Counted from the first letter of the stretch, positions 1 through 7,729 are shown. The stretch: DNA of 19,651 nucleotides from Porphyromonadaceae bacterium UBA7042 (GCA_002494015.1 DLAR01000084.1:1-19651); one strand, 5' to 3'. Numbers and translations are program-made. Notes: generated by a model from the letters alone, not told the origin.

Positions 1-23
1 CTAGCCAGATGAGCTAATACCCC
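1..23 (-). tRNA. 5' part of a tRNA gene, probably tRNA-Ala (cut by window edge)
   Basis: Read on the minus strand from position 23, the sequence starts GGGGTATTAGCTCATCTGG. This fits a tRNA 5' half: a 7-base acceptor strand, T8, A9, the D-stem GCTC and a D-loop with GG. The anticodon lies outside the window. The GGGG acceptor start with TAGCTC resembles Bacteroidetes tRNA-Ala, but the identity is an inference. A matching promoter lies just upstream. Confidence 0.75.
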
Positions 24-41
24 GTGGGTTTATTTGCGGTG

Positions 42-72
42 CAAAGATAGCTAATCTTTTTGATGTGTGCAA
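42..72 (-). promoter_or_regulatory. Bacteroidetes promoter for the tRNA gene
   Basis: On the minus strand TTG (72-70) is followed after 20 bases by TATCTTTG (49-42). This matches the Bacteroidetes primary sigma pattern TTG-N20-TAnnTTTG. Transcription would begin about 10-15 bases before the mature tRNA 5' end at 23. Confidence 0.6.
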
Positions 73-110
73 GATTTTCGGGTGATTTTTTCAGAAATAT
101 TCTAAAAATG

Positions 111-1412
111 TCATTTTTCGGTCAGGATGCGGTCGAAAAGGTCGATGTAGCGGCGGGCGATGACATCGGATGCGAAGCGGCTGCGGACGTTTTCGTGGAG
201 TTGCTCGCGGGTGATGCCGGTGTTCTTGAGTGCCCACATTATGCCTTCGGCCACGCTGACGGGGTCTTTGTATCGGGCGATGTAGCCTGTCTTGAGGTGC
301 TCGATGATGTCGCCTTGGCCTCCGCGGTCGAATGTGACGGGGATTGCGCCGGCGGCCTGCCCCTCGATGATGGTGCCCGGGAGTGTCTCGTAGAGTGAGG
401 TGGAGAGGATGACGCGGGATGTGGCGTAGAGGTGGCGCAGGATGCGGAAGTCGGAAATGTGGCCGAGGTGCTTGTGGGAGAAGCGCAGGCGGTCGAGGCG
501 CGAGGGGTCTTTGATTGAGCCGAAGAAGTAGGCGGCGCAGGTGTTGGCTACTTCGGGATGGTTGTCAAAGATGTAGTTGAGCGCGTCTATTGTGTAGTCG
601 AGTCCCTTGATGGGGTCGTCGATACGGGCGGCTCCAAACAGGATTATGTTGGGTTTCTGATAGATGTCGATGTCGGCTATCTGCCGTCCCGGCGTGGTTG
701 TGAATTTGTCGATGGGGAATGCGTTGGGGATGGTGGTGATGTCGGCATCGGCCATCAGGGAGCTCTGCCGGGCGCGCTGTTCGAGCCAGTGGCTGACGGT
801 GACGAAGTGGATGGGGACTGATGCATACAGTTTCTTTTTTTTGTCCCATATCTTGCGGGAAATGTCGCGGGGGTGTCCGCCCCCGGCGAGAAACTGGCAG
901 TTGCCGCAGTGGTCGTTGTTGTAGGCACACTCGTAGGAGTGGTGGCATATCCCAGTCATGGCCCACATGTCGTGGAGCGTCCACACGATTTTCTTTCCCA
1001 TCTTGTGGAGCTTTCTGATGCCGCCGAGTGACATTAGTCCTTGGTTTATCCAGTTCAGGCACACGATGTCGGCTTCCTTGGCCCACGGGTGCCGGTGGAT
1101 GTTGACGGCGAAGTCGCCGGTTGAGACTTTGAACAGATCGCCGTAGTTGAAGCCGTTGGCGGCGTAAATCCGGGCGCGTTCAAGGCAGAAGGCGCAACCA
1201 CGGAAGAACCGGGTCGACACGGTGTCGACCGACGGGTCGTCGCTGGTCTTGGTGTAGACGAGCATTTTCACGTCGAGACCCTCGAGTTTCAATGCCTGCA
1301 TGAGGCGGAAGGTGACGACGGCTGCCCCGCCGAGGGTGTCGCTGTGGTTGACAAGCAGGATTTTTTTCCCGGCGAGGGACGGTGGCAGATGGTTGGTTGC
1401 GGGCGGGGTCAT
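111..1412 (-). CDS. Glycosyltransferase, family 4 type
   Basis: 433 aa, cytosolic, with the two-lobed GT-B layout. The N-terminal lobe opens KKILLVNHSDTLGGAAVV (about 16-33), typical of GT4 enzymes that transfer a sugar from a nucleotide donor during surface polysaccharide assembly. WTLHDMWAMTG (144-154) is followed by a four-cysteine cluster (C156, C162, C169, C172), seen in WcaC-like and related capsule or exopolysaccharide transferases. The C-terminal donor lobe has the E-x7-E motif, E342 and E350 (YETLPGTIIE). The ATG overlaps the TGA of the upstream DUF389 gene (ATGA, 1409-1412), so the two genes are probably translationally coupled. No other sugar genes are in view, so the acceptor and the polymer cannot be named. 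Confidence 0.87.
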   Translation of the reverse strand: MTPPATNHLPPSLAGKKILLVNHSDTLGGAAVVTFRLMQALKLEGLDVKMLVYTKTSDDPSVDTVSTRFFRGCAFCLERARIYAANGFNYGDLFKVSTGDFAVNIHRHPWAKEADIVCLNWINQGLMSLGGIRKLHKMGKKIVWTLHDMWAMTGICHHSYECAYNNDHCGNCQFLAGGGHPRDISRKIWDKKKKLYASVPIHFVTVSHWLEQRARQSSLMADADITTIPNAFPIDKFTTTPGRQIADIDIYQKPNIILFGAARIDDPIKGLDYTIDALNYIFDNHPEVANTCAAYFFGSIKDPSRLDRLRFSHKHLGHISDFRILRHLYATSRVILSTSLYETLPGTIIEGQAAGAIPVTFDRGGQGDIIEHLKTGYIARYKDPVSVAEGIMWALKNTGITREQLHENVRSRFASDVIARRYIDLFDRILTEK

Positions 1413-2824
1413 TTTTTCTTCGCGGGTGATGTCTTTGTGATGGTGTCGGCGGGGAGTTTTATCGAGTTCCCGACATCGACGATTGAAATCGAGCTTAACC
1501 GCAGCCGGGCCTGAAGGTATTTCTGCAATTCGGTGCGGCGGCGGGTCGAGAGAGCCGAGCTGTATCTCACGAGGGCGACCGAGGCTGTGTCGAGACGGTT
1601 TGCGTCGATGCTGTTGAAGATGGGGCGGGAGATGGCGATGTCTTTGATTTCGGGGAAGATGACGCGCAACTCGGGGCCGAGTGCCGCGCTGGCGCTGTCG
1701 TTCATGTTGCAGATGGCGATGACGGCGCGCAGGGAGTCGATAGTTGTCTGCCGGGCGGCGATTGTCGCCTGTGCCATCTCATAGATGTCGCGCATCGACG
1801 AGTTGTTGATTGACGACTGGGACGGCAGCGCAGGCGAGTCGCCCTGCACGATGTTGAGTGTCGCTCCCTGTATGCCGTAGAATTTCATTTGTGCCGACAT
1901 GGCAAGGCGGAGTGAGTCGGCGGGAAGTATTTTGCCGATAAGTGTCACGTCGATAATCTTTTGTCCGTTTTCGATGTGGGCCGAAGTGCTTAATACCCGT
2001 GTCGCCGGAAACTGGAATTCGTGGGCGACGAAGCGGTTGGCGTTCATCGAGAAACGGGTCTGCCGCAGCATGTTGTAGGTGAGGTATATGCTGGGGAGTA
2101 GGGTGAGGATGGCGATGTTGTAGACGATGCGCCTTACCTTCTTGGCCCGCGCGGGGTCGGTGGCTGCGGCGGGTTTATATTTCATCAGCTTGACTCCGAT
2201 GAAGGTGGCGAGGCAGATGTAGATTGAGTTGATCAGAAAGAGATACAGCGCTCCCATGAAATAGTTGGGTTGCCAAGTGGCGATGCCGTAACCCACCGTG
2301 CATAGCGGGGGCATCAGGGCGGTGGCGATGGCCACGCCGGGGATGACGTTGCCTTTGCTGCGCGACCCGATAGCGATGATTCCGGCCCCTCCGCCGAAGA
2401 ATCCGATCAGCACGTCATAGATGGTGGGGGAGGTGCGGGCGAGCAGCTCGCTGTGACCCTCGCTGACGGGGGATATGAGGAAGTAAAGCGTCGAGGCGAG
2501 CACACTGAAACCGGCGGCCATAGCGAGGTTGCGCAGCGACCGCTTGAGCAGGTCGAAGTCTTGGATGCCTATGCCTAATCCGAGTCCGATGATGGGACCC
2601 ATCAGGGGGGAGATGAGCATGGCGCCGATGATGACTGCGGTGGAGTTGGTGTTCAGGCCGAGCGATGCAATCAGGATGGCGATTATGAGGATAACGATGT
2701 TGGTTCCGCGAAACGATACCCCTTCGCGGATTTCTTTCTCGGCCTCCTGTTGTGGAACTATGTAGTCGTTGAGCGAGAAATAGTCGACAAAAATTGTCTT
2801 CAGATAGCTTGAAACCGGTTTCAT
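1409..2824 (-). CDS. DUF389 (TIGR00341-like) integral membrane protein
   Basis: 471 aa from the ATG at 2824. The frame also opens at a TTG at 2836, but that TTG is the end of the -7 promoter box TACTTTTG, so the ATG (MKPVSSYLKT) is preferred. The N-terminal half has about six hydrophobic segments and the family hallmark GAMLISPLMGPIIGLGLGIG, preceded by GLNTNSTAVIIGAM. A basic linker (KYKPAAATDPARAKKVRR) leads to one more membrane segment and a soluble C-terminal region of about 200 aa with a possible coiled segment (ARQTTIDSLRAV). The molecular role of the family is not established; it is a putative transporter or inner-membrane protein. It is first in a two-gene operon with the glycosyltransferase. 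Confidence 0.88.
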   Translation of the reverse strand: MKPVSSYLKTIFVDYFSLNDYIVPQQEAEKEIREGVSFRGTNIVILIIAILIASLGLNTNSTAVIIGAMLISPLMGPIIGLGLGIGIQDFDLLKRSLRNLAMAAGFSVLASTLYFLISPVSEGHSELLARTSPTIYDVLIGFFGGGAGIIAIGSRSKGNVIPGVAIATALMPPLCTVGYGIATWQPNYFMGALYLFLINSIYICLATFIGVKLMKYKPAAATDPARAKKVRRIVYNIAILTLLPSIYLTYNMLRQTRFSMNANRFVAHEFQFPATRVLSTSAHIENGQKIIDVTLIGKILPADSLRLAMSAQMKFYGIQGATLNIVQGDSPALPSQSSINNSSMRDIYEMAQATIAARQTTIDSLRAVIAICNMNDSASAALGPELRVIFPEIKDIAISRPIFNSIDANRLDTASVALVRYSSALSTRRRTELQKYLQARLRLSSISIVDVGNSIKLPADTITKTSPAKKK

Positions 2825-2833
2825 TTGATGGGA

Positions 2834-2841
2834 CAAAAGTA
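2834..2841 (-). promoter_or_regulatory. -7 box for the DUF389-glycosyltransferase operon
   Basis: Minus-strand TACTTTTG (TAnnTTTG) ends 9 bases before the ATG at 2824, so the leader would be only a few bases. No clear TTTG is seen 20 bases upstream. The box decides the start, because the alternative TTG start codon lies inside it. Confidence 0.5.
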
Positions 2842-2910
2842 GTAAAAATTTTCAAAACCTCACCTTTTATACTTAACAATGTTACGGCATGTCTGGTTAG
2901 GCCGCCTCTG

Positions 2911-2992
2911 AAAAAGAGCCGCCACTTCGCGGGGCGGGGTGGCGGTGATAGGGGAGATTCCCCGGGCCTCACGGCTTTAAAACGGGAATCTC
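2911..2992 (-). terminator. Tandem hairpins with T-run downstream of the SusC remnant
   Basis: Two hairpins follow the stop at 3020 in minus-strand order. The first pairs gagattccc (2954-2962) with gggaatctc (2984-2992), a perfect 9-bp stem. The second pairs CCGCCAC (2919-2925) with GTGGCGG (2939-2945) and is followed on the minus strand by CTCTTTTTC. The second is a good intrinsic terminator candidate, separating the remnant from the DUF389 promoter. Confidence 0.6.
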
Positions 2993-3019
2993 ATTATTAA
3001 ACCGAATGTCGTGTTGTTA

Positions 3020-3950
3020 TTAGCGGATAATCTGCTTGGCGACTTTCTTGCCTTGCTTAACGATGTAGAGGCCGGGAGCGGCGTTCTCAACGTTAACCTT
3101 GACTCCCTGCAGGTTGAAATATTCAACGGGTGCGTTTTCGTCAAAGCCGGCAACGATGTCGGTGATGGCCGACTCGCCTTCTCCGGTCACTTGGAACCGC
3201 TTGAAAGTGGCGCGGCTGTCATCTTCATATATAAGGGCCATCGGGTTGACGTTCTGGGAGATAGAGAGGTCTTTATACCATGTCCCGTCCTCGTTGCGCA
3301 CGGGCACGAGGGGCGAATAGTAGTACATGGCGTTGTAGACTGACAGTCCTTTGTCACCTCTGGGGACACCCCACTCGTTGCGCACGTTTCCGTTGACACC
3401 GACAGCAAGGGTCAGGCGGTCTTTGAGAGTCTTTGTCTCTACATAGGAGCGGGCTGTGAACAGGTTGTTGCCGACACCCTTGATGACGCCGTCGCGTGCG
3501 ATGTAGTTGACCGATACGTTATAGCTGGTCGACTTGCCGCCGCCGCTGATGGACAGGTTGTGGTTGTGGGCGAAACCTGTGCGCTGCATCGTGCCGTAAC
3601 CGACGACGACTTCGTCAAGAATCTGCTGGTCTTCTTTGAGGACGATGTCGAGATGAGAGCTGTTTACAGGGACTTCCTGTGTGATGTAGCCGATATAGGA
3701 GACTACGAGCGTCTTGCCTTGGGCGACCTTGATGGCGAAGTTGCCGTCAAGGTCGGTGCTGACACCCTGCTGGGTGCCCTTAATCAGTACCGATGCACCC
3801 GTGAGGGGTTCGCCTTGAGTATCGGTCACAGTACCGGTGATATTGTTTTGTGCCGATATACTGATATTTCCAAGGAGTAATGCCAATAAGAACAGGCATG
3901 CAGATAGCAATCTGCTACATGGGGGAGGTAAAATGTCTTTCTCTTTGCAT
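3020..3950 (-). pseudogene. Chimeric, internally deleted SusC-type TonB-dependent receptor remnant
   Basis: An open frame of 296 aa runs from a TTG at 3910. Its order is: a hydrophobic signal segment ending SISAQ (about 8-20); a carboxypeptidase-regulatory-like beta-sandwich (NITGTVTDTQGEPLTGASV to about residue 92); a TonB-box-like DEVVVGYGTMQRT; a jump into mid-barrel SusC sequence (GFAHNHNLSISGGGKSTSYN to about residue 240); then a foreign tail, APVEYFNLQGVKV...GLYIVKQGKKVAKQIIR, typical of Bacteroidales secreted proteins. The plug domain and most of the beta-barrel are missing; an intact SusC is about 1000 aa. Upstream of the TTG the same frame stays open and reads KEKDILPPCSRL, a normal SusC signal start. 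An ATG at 3950-3948 lies one base out of that frame, as if a C had been gained at 3947. No SusD follows. It cannot form a working pore. I infer decay by recombination; an assembly join is the main alternative. Confidence 0.75.
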
Positions 3951-4268
3951 ACTGAGAAAATGAATGGTTAACTATATGTTTTGATTTAAGAGTAAAGCTA
4001 CGACATTCGGCCGTTTCTGCACGAAACGGTCAGGTACTATTGTCGGCAAATGCGAGGGGGGTTATTGTAGCGCCCGGTGCTGCCGGTATTGTTGGTATCA
4101 GTGACGCAAAATTATTGGTTTTATACTTTCTATGCAAAAAACCAAGCCTCGTTAATGTATGTTAAATTAAAAACGCGAGCAATGTGTGAAATCTGTTTGC
4201 CGATAGGGAGCGATAACCTCCCCTGAGGGGGATGGCTTGTCGGAATCGGGTACAGAATGCGCGGACTG
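3951..4268. other. Gene-free stretch: leader of the SusC remnant and rlmN 3' region
   Basis: No credible gene is seen. It holds a strong minus-strand promoter (4107-4138) and then about 150 bases of leader. Within the leader is a 7-bp perfect hairpin, CCGTTTC (4011-4017) with GAAACGG (4023-4029). The part next to rlmN has a small hairpin (tcccc-tgag-gggga, near 4218-4231) that could end the rlmN transcript but lacks a clear T-run. Confidence 0.45.
4107..4138 (-). promoter_or_regulatory. Bacteroidetes promoter of the SusC remnant
   Basis: On the minus strand TTTG (4138-4135) is followed after exactly 20 bases by TAATTTTG (4114-4107), a full match to TTTG-N20-TAnnTTTG. Transcription would start near 4100, giving a leader of about 150 bases before the ATG-like codon at 3950. 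The promoter looks intact although the gene is not. Confidence 0.6.
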
Positions 4269-5282
4269 TCAGCTTTTTTCTCCGCTGAGCATGCCGCAGG
4301 CGGCAGCGATGTCTTCGCCGCGCGAGGTGCGTATGGTTGCGGTGATTCCGCGCTCGTTGAGGCGGTCGCGGAAGGCTTCCATGACGGGAGTGGGGGAGGT
4401 GCCGTGGGGGAAGTCGGGGATGGCGTGGAAACGGATGAGGTTGACGCGGCAGTCAAGGCCGTGGAGCAGTCGGGCAAGTGCGTCGGCATGGCGCAGGTCG
4501 TCGTTTACGCCGCCCCACATGATGTATTCGGCGGAAAGCCGGCGCTGGTGGGCGAAGTCATAGCCGCGCAACAGGTCGAGGACGCGCACGAGCGGGAAAG
4601 CGCGTTGCACAGGCATGAGCGAGGCGCGCTCGTCGGCAAACGGCGAGTGGACGCTGATTGCTACATGAACCCGTGTCTCGTCAAGGAGCCGGCGCAGCGT
4701 GTCAAGTTTGCCGATTGACGAAACGGTTATGCGCTTGGGACTCCACGCGAGACCCCACGGGGCGGTGAGAATGTCGATGGCGCGCAGCACCTCGTCGATG
4801 TTGTCGAGTGGTTCCCCCATCCCCATGAACACGACATTGGTCAGCGACTCGCTCTCGGGAATCGAAAGAATCTGGTTGATTATCGCCGTGGCGGTCAGGT
4901 TGCCGTGAAATCCCTGCCGCCCGGTCATGCAGAAAGAGCAGTTCATGCGGCACCCTGCCTGAGAGGAGACACACAGGGTCGCGCGGTCGCGGTCGGGGAT
5001 ATAGACACTCTCGATGTCTCGCCCCCCTGCGCCGGTGAACAGGTATTTGACCGTTCCGTCGGTCGAGCGGGCCTCGGCCTTGGGCTTTTCGCGCCCCACG
5101 GTGTAATGGTCGTTGAGCCATGCGCGAGCCGTCTTGGAAATGTCGGTCATTTCATCGATAGAGGTGACGCGGGCGGTATAGAGCCAGCGGGCAATCTGCT
5201 TGGCTGCAAAGGGGCGCAATCCGGCCTCGGCGGCGATGTCGCGCAACTGTTGGAGGGTGTTGCCTATAAGGGGAAGTTTCAT
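4269..5282 (-). CDS. rlmN: Dual-specificity RNA methyltransferase RlmN
   Basis: 337 aa radical-SAM enzyme. The family methylates C2 of adenosine 2503 in 23S rRNA, and A37 of some tRNAs, in the cytosol using a 4Fe-4S cluster. The cluster motif CRMNCSFC gives C111, C115 and C118. VVFMGMGEPLDN is the SAM-binding GGE-like segment. The C-terminal AAACGML supplies the cysteine (C329) that carries the covalent RNA intermediate. The N-terminal RlmN helical domain is complete (LRDIAAEAGLRPFAAKQIARW). The frame extends four codons to a TTG at 5294; the ATG at 5282 (MKLPLIGNTL) is preferred and lies 29 bases after a -7 box. It stands alone, after a terminator. Confidence 0.96.
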   Translation of the reverse strand: MKLPLIGNTLQQLRDIAAEAGLRPFAAKQIARWLYTARVTSIDEMTDISKTARAWLNDHYTVGREKPKAEARSTDGTVKYLFTGAGGRDIESVYIPDRDRATLCVSSQAGCRMNCSFCMTGRQGFHGNLTATAIINQILSIPESESLTNVVFMGMGEPLDNIDEVLRAIDILTAPWGLAWSPKRITVSSIGKLDTLRRLLDETRVHVAISVHSPFADERASLMPVQRAFPLVRVLDLLRGYDFAHQRRLSAEYIMWGGVNDDLRHADALARLLHGLDCRVNLIRFHAIPDFPHGTSPTPVMEAFRDRLNERGITATIRTSRGEDIAAACGMLSGEKS

Positions 5283-5311
5283 AATCTCGCTCAATTTTCG
5301 GGAGAGTGTTG

Positions 5312-5319
5312 CAAAGTTA
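5312..5319 (-). promoter_or_regulatory. -7 box of the rlmN promoter
   Basis: Minus-strand TAACTTTG is an exact TAnnTTTG. It lies 29 bases upstream of the rlmN ATG and directly after the terminator at 5340-5384, so rlmN probably has its own transcript with a leader of about 20 bases. Confidence 0.6.
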
Positions 5320-5339
5320 GCAAGAATTACCGAGATGTG

Positions 5340-5384
5340 AAAAAAATAACGCCCGGGACTGGGTCTCTCGACTTGTCCCGGGCG
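5340..5384 (-). terminator. Intrinsic terminator after rnz
   Basis: A perfect 10-bp stem, CGCCCGGGAC (5350-5359) with GTCCCGGGCG (5375-5384), has a 15-base loop. On the minus strand it is followed by TTATTTTTTT, a classic rho-independent terminator. It would stop the rnz transcript about 170 bases after the rnz stop codon and just before the rlmN promoter. Confidence 0.8.
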
Positions 5385-5554
5385 GTTAAACCTCAGTAGT
5401 ATTCTTGGAAACTTTTAAGTCTAATTATTTTATTGTTTTGATGCTTTGGTTTCTGTTCTATACTTGTTAGACGAAAGAATCCGGGAATAGTTTCACGAGT
5501 TAAATTTTTTTGACATAATTTTAGAGTATGTTTGCTTTTGCAGGATGTAAGGGG

Positions 5555-6472
5555 TCATAGCAGGTCGATTTTCAGGCCCTCGTTGGCGAGAGTTACATCG
5601 GGGAATGCCTCTCGGGCCTGATCAAGAAGTATCTGCTCGTTGTTGTAACGCTTGGAATAATGGCCGATTATGAGTCGGCGCGCACCGGCCATCGCGGCAA
5701 TTGTCGCGGCCTCGCGGGCGGTGGAATGGCCGCGCTCACGGGCGGTGGCTGCCAGCGAGTCGTCGTAGGTCGCCTCGTGGTAGATGGTGTCGACCCCCTT
5801 GACAGCCTCGGCCACGCGCGGGTTCATGGAGGTGTCGCTGCAATAGGCATAGCTCATCGCGGGGTCGGGGTCGGTGGTCAGTCGGAGGTTAGGGACTACG
5901 GTGCCGTCGGGGGTGGTGAAGTCTTCCCCCGCCTTGATGCGCGGCAGCATGAAAGCGGGGACGTTGTAGTATTTCGCCATTTCGCCGTTGATGTGGCGCG
6001 GCTTGGGTTTCTCGCGGAAAATGAACCCGCTGCATTCGGTGCGGTGGTAGAGGGGGAATGCCTCGACCGTCAGCGCATGGTCCTCATAGATGATGCCGCG
6101 CCGGCCGGGAGTGATGATGTCATATTCTATTTTCATTTCCTCGCTGCGGCAGAAGTAGTCCATCCACTCTTTCAGCAGTCGCGCGCCGTCGGGGAAGATG
6201 TGAACCGTGACGGTTCCCTCGACTTGGTGCAGGTCCATCGTTGACAGCAGTCCGGGAAGGCCGAAAAGATGGTCGCCGTGGAGATGGCTTATAAAAATGT
6301 GGCGCAATCGCGAGAATTTCAGGCCCATGCGTCGGAACTGCAGCTGTGCGCCCTCTCCGCAGTCAATCATGAACAGCCTGTCGCGGAAGTCAATCACCTG
6401 ACATGACGGCTGATGGCGAGCCGTTGGAGTCGCAGAGCCGCATCCGAGAATATTTATTTGAAATTTAGCCAT
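5555..6472 (-). CDS. rnz: Ribonuclease Z (tRNA 3'-endonuclease)
   Basis: 305 aa, the usual length of the short RNase Z form. It is a metallo-beta-lactamase-fold enzyme that removes 3' trailers from tRNA precursors in the cytosol. The zinc motif SHLHGDH places H63, H65, D67 and H68. Further ligands are in the YCSDTSMNP, YHEATYDDS and GHYSKRY segments, and the family start INILGCGSATPT is present. The ATG at 6472 sits 4 bases after a perfect -7 box TAACTTTG, so the mRNA may be leaderless. It is divergent from tadA. Confidence 0.95.
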   Translation of the reverse strand: MAKFQINILGCGSATPTARHQPSCQVIDFRDRLFMIDCGEGAQLQFRRMGLKFSRLRHIFISHLHGDHLFGLPGLLSTMDLHQVEGTVTVHIFPDGARLLKEWMDYFCRSEEMKIEYDIITPGRRGIIYEDHALTVEAFPLYHRTECSGFIFREKPKPRHINGEMAKYYNVPAFMLPRIKAGEDFTTPDGTVVPNLRLTTDPDPAMSYAYCSDTSMNPRVAEAVKGVDTIYHEATYDDSLAATARERGHSTAREAATIAAMAGARRLIIGHYSKRYNNEQILLDQAREAFPDVTLANEGLKIDLL

Positions 6473-6476
6473 GCCC

Positions 6477-6484
6477 CAAAGTTA
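6477..6484 (-). promoter_or_regulatory. -7 box of rnz
   Basis: Minus-strand TAACTTTG, with only four bases (gggc) between its last G and the rnz ATG. Transcription starting at the usual distance would fall at or next to the A of the start codon. Confidence 0.55.
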
Positions 6485-6499
6485 CGAAAAATTTATATA

Positions 6500-6530
6500 A
6501 ATGCATAATGCGTAATTCATAATGCATAAT
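6500..6530. repeat. AT-rich direct repeat between rnz and tadA
   Basis: The 10-mer aatgcataat occurs at 6500-6509 and again at 6521-6530, with a related gcgtaattcat between them. It lies between the two divergent -7 boxes. It could be a regulator site or just a common Bacteroidales AT-rich intergenic repeat; the sequence does not decide. Confidence 0.5.
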
Positions 6531-6557
6531 TAAACGTGTGGACATCGAAAAAATCAT

Positions 6558-6565
6558 TAACTTTG
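6558..6565 (+). promoter_or_regulatory. -7 box of tadA-cobB
   Basis: TAACTTTG with six bases to the preferred tadA ATG at 6572. The longer reading of the frame from 6536 would begin upstream of this box and so cannot be the start of a transcript made from it. Confidence 0.55.
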
Positions 6566-6571
6566 TGGATT

Positions 6572-7015
6572 ATGGATAATGATGAAAAATATATGAAGAT
6601 GGCGCTTGCCGAGGCGCGGCGGGCGGCGGAACTTGACGAGGTGCCTATCGGGGCCATAGTCGTGAGTCAGCGTGGAACCGTTTTGGGACGCGGCCACAAT
6701 ATGACCGAGTCCATGAACGACGTGAGCGCCCACGCCGAGATGCTTGCGCTGACGGCTGCGGCCGGGACACTCGGCGGGAAATATCTCAGCGACTGCACTC
6801 TGTATGTGACGGTGGAGCCGTGTCTGATGTGTGCCGGGGCGATAGGGTGGAGCCAGATTTCGAGAATTGTCTACGGCGCGGCCGATTCCAAGCGCGGTTA
6901 CTCAACTTTTGTGTCGCGGAATCCGTTTCATCCTAAGGCAACCGTGACATCGGGCGTTCTCGCCGACGAGTGTGCCGCCCTTGTCAAGGATTTTTTCAAA
7001 AAAAAGCGGCTATGA
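6572..7015 (+). CDS. tadA: tRNA-specific adenosine deaminase TadA
   Basis: 147 aa cytidine-deaminase-fold enzyme. It converts adenosine to inosine at the wobble position of tRNA-Arg(ACG). The zinc and catalytic motif HAEMLAL gives H54 and E56; PCLMCAG gives C84 and C87. The N-terminal helix is YMKMALAEARRAAELDEVPIGA. The frame opens at 6536, but the first 12 codons precede and span the -7 box, so the ATG at 6572 (MDNDEKYMKM) is preferred. The last codons form a lysine-rich tail (FFKKKRL). The TGA stop lies inside a dispersed repeat. cobB follows after 21 bases, probably on the same transcript. Confidence 0.95.
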   Translation: MDNDEKYMKMALAEARRAAELDEVPIGAIVVSQRGTVLGRGHNMTESMNDVSAHAEMLALTAAAGTLGGKYLSDCTLYVTVEPCLMCAGAIGWSQISRIVYGAADSKRGYSTFVSRNPFHPKATVTSGVLADECAALVKDFFKKKRL

Positions 7016-7027
7016 AACGCCCTCTTA
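7011..7027 (-). repeat. Dispersed repeat, copy 1 (tadA/cobB junction)
   Basis: The plus strand reads TATGAAACGCCCTCTTA, identical over 17 bases to the copy at 17776-17792. It overlaps the tadA stop codon and ends 9 bases before the cobB ATG. Relative to the cobB-distal copy at 7727 it is inverted. Confidence 0.7.
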
Positions 7028-7036
7028 GATAATGTT

Positions 7037-7729
7037 ATGAAGAAGAAACTGGTTATTTCGACCGGCGCGGGGATAAGCGCCGAGAGCGGTATCTCGACTT
7101 TCAGGGATGCCGACGGGTTATGGGAAAACCATAATGTCATGGATGTGTGCAGTGCCGACGGGTTTGCCCGCAATCCCGCCCTCGTACACAAGTTTTACAA
7201 TGACCGCCGCCGTCAGCTGCTGGCCGTGAGCCCCAATGCTGCCCACACCGGCCTCGTCGAACTTGAAAAATGGTATGACACCTATATCATTACCCAGAAT
7301 GTCGACGACCTTCACGAGCGCGCTGGGAGCGGCAAGATTCTGCACCTTCACGGCGAGCTGATGAAAGTGCGCTCGATGGCCGATGAAACCCGCGTCTATA
7401 CTCTCGACGAGGAGCATATCGAGACATCGCCCGAGACACGCGACAAGTATGGCGACCCTGTGCGTCCCCACATCGTGTTCTTTCAAGAGGCCGTGCCCAA
7501 TATCGAGCGGGCCATAGAGTGGACTCAGGAGGCCGACATATTTGTGGTCATCGGAACGTCGCTCGTGGTTTATCCGGCCGCCAGCCTTCTGCACTATGTG
7601 CGGCGCGGTGTGCCGGTCTATTACATCGACCCGCATCCGGCTGCGGTTCCGGCCGGTGTCACGGTGATCCGGAAACCTGCGACCGCCGGTGTCGCCGAGC
7701 TGGTTTCATTACTCGCCCCTAAGGATTAA
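7037..7729 (+). CDS. cobB: NAD-dependent protein deacylase, sirtuin class III (CobB-like)
   Basis: 230 aa. Sirtuins remove acyl groups from protein lysines using NAD. The NAD-binding start is STGAGISAESGISTFRDADG (9-28). TQNVDDLHERAGS (86-98) is the NAD and substrate loop, and the catalytic histidine is H105 in HLHGE. Y54 and R57 form the Y-x2-R pair that in class III sirtuins binds succinyl or malonyl groups, so desuccinylase activity is likely. The zinc-ribbon cysteines are absent: the region after HLHGELMK has none. This also occurs in other Bacteroidetes sirtuins as far as I know. It is second in an operon with tadA. Its TAA stop is the first three bases of a dispersed repeat. Confidence 0.92.
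   Translation: MKKKLVISTGAGISAESGISTFRDADGLWENHNVMDVCSADGFARNPALVHKFYNDRRRQLLAVSPNAAHTGLVELEKWYDTYIITQNVDDLHERAGSGKILHLHGELMKVRSMADETRVYTLDEEHIETSPETRDKYGDPVRPHIVFFQEAVPNIERAIEWTQEADIFVVIGTSLVVYPAASLLHYVRRGVPVYYIDPHPAAVPAGVTVIRKPATAGVAELVSLLAPKD

Noticed and set aside
2836..2836. TTG or GTG starts for DUF389 (2836), lipoprotein (12984), methyltransferase (15445) and dnaX (19586)
   Set aside because: Each lies within or at the edge of a TAnnTTTG promoter box and has an ATG a short distance downstream that matches the expected protein start.
6572..7729. TadA plus Sir2 as a defence pair
   Set aside because: Both match housekeeping forms (a full TadA motif set and a class III CobB-like sirtuin) with no effector fusion or defence neighbours.
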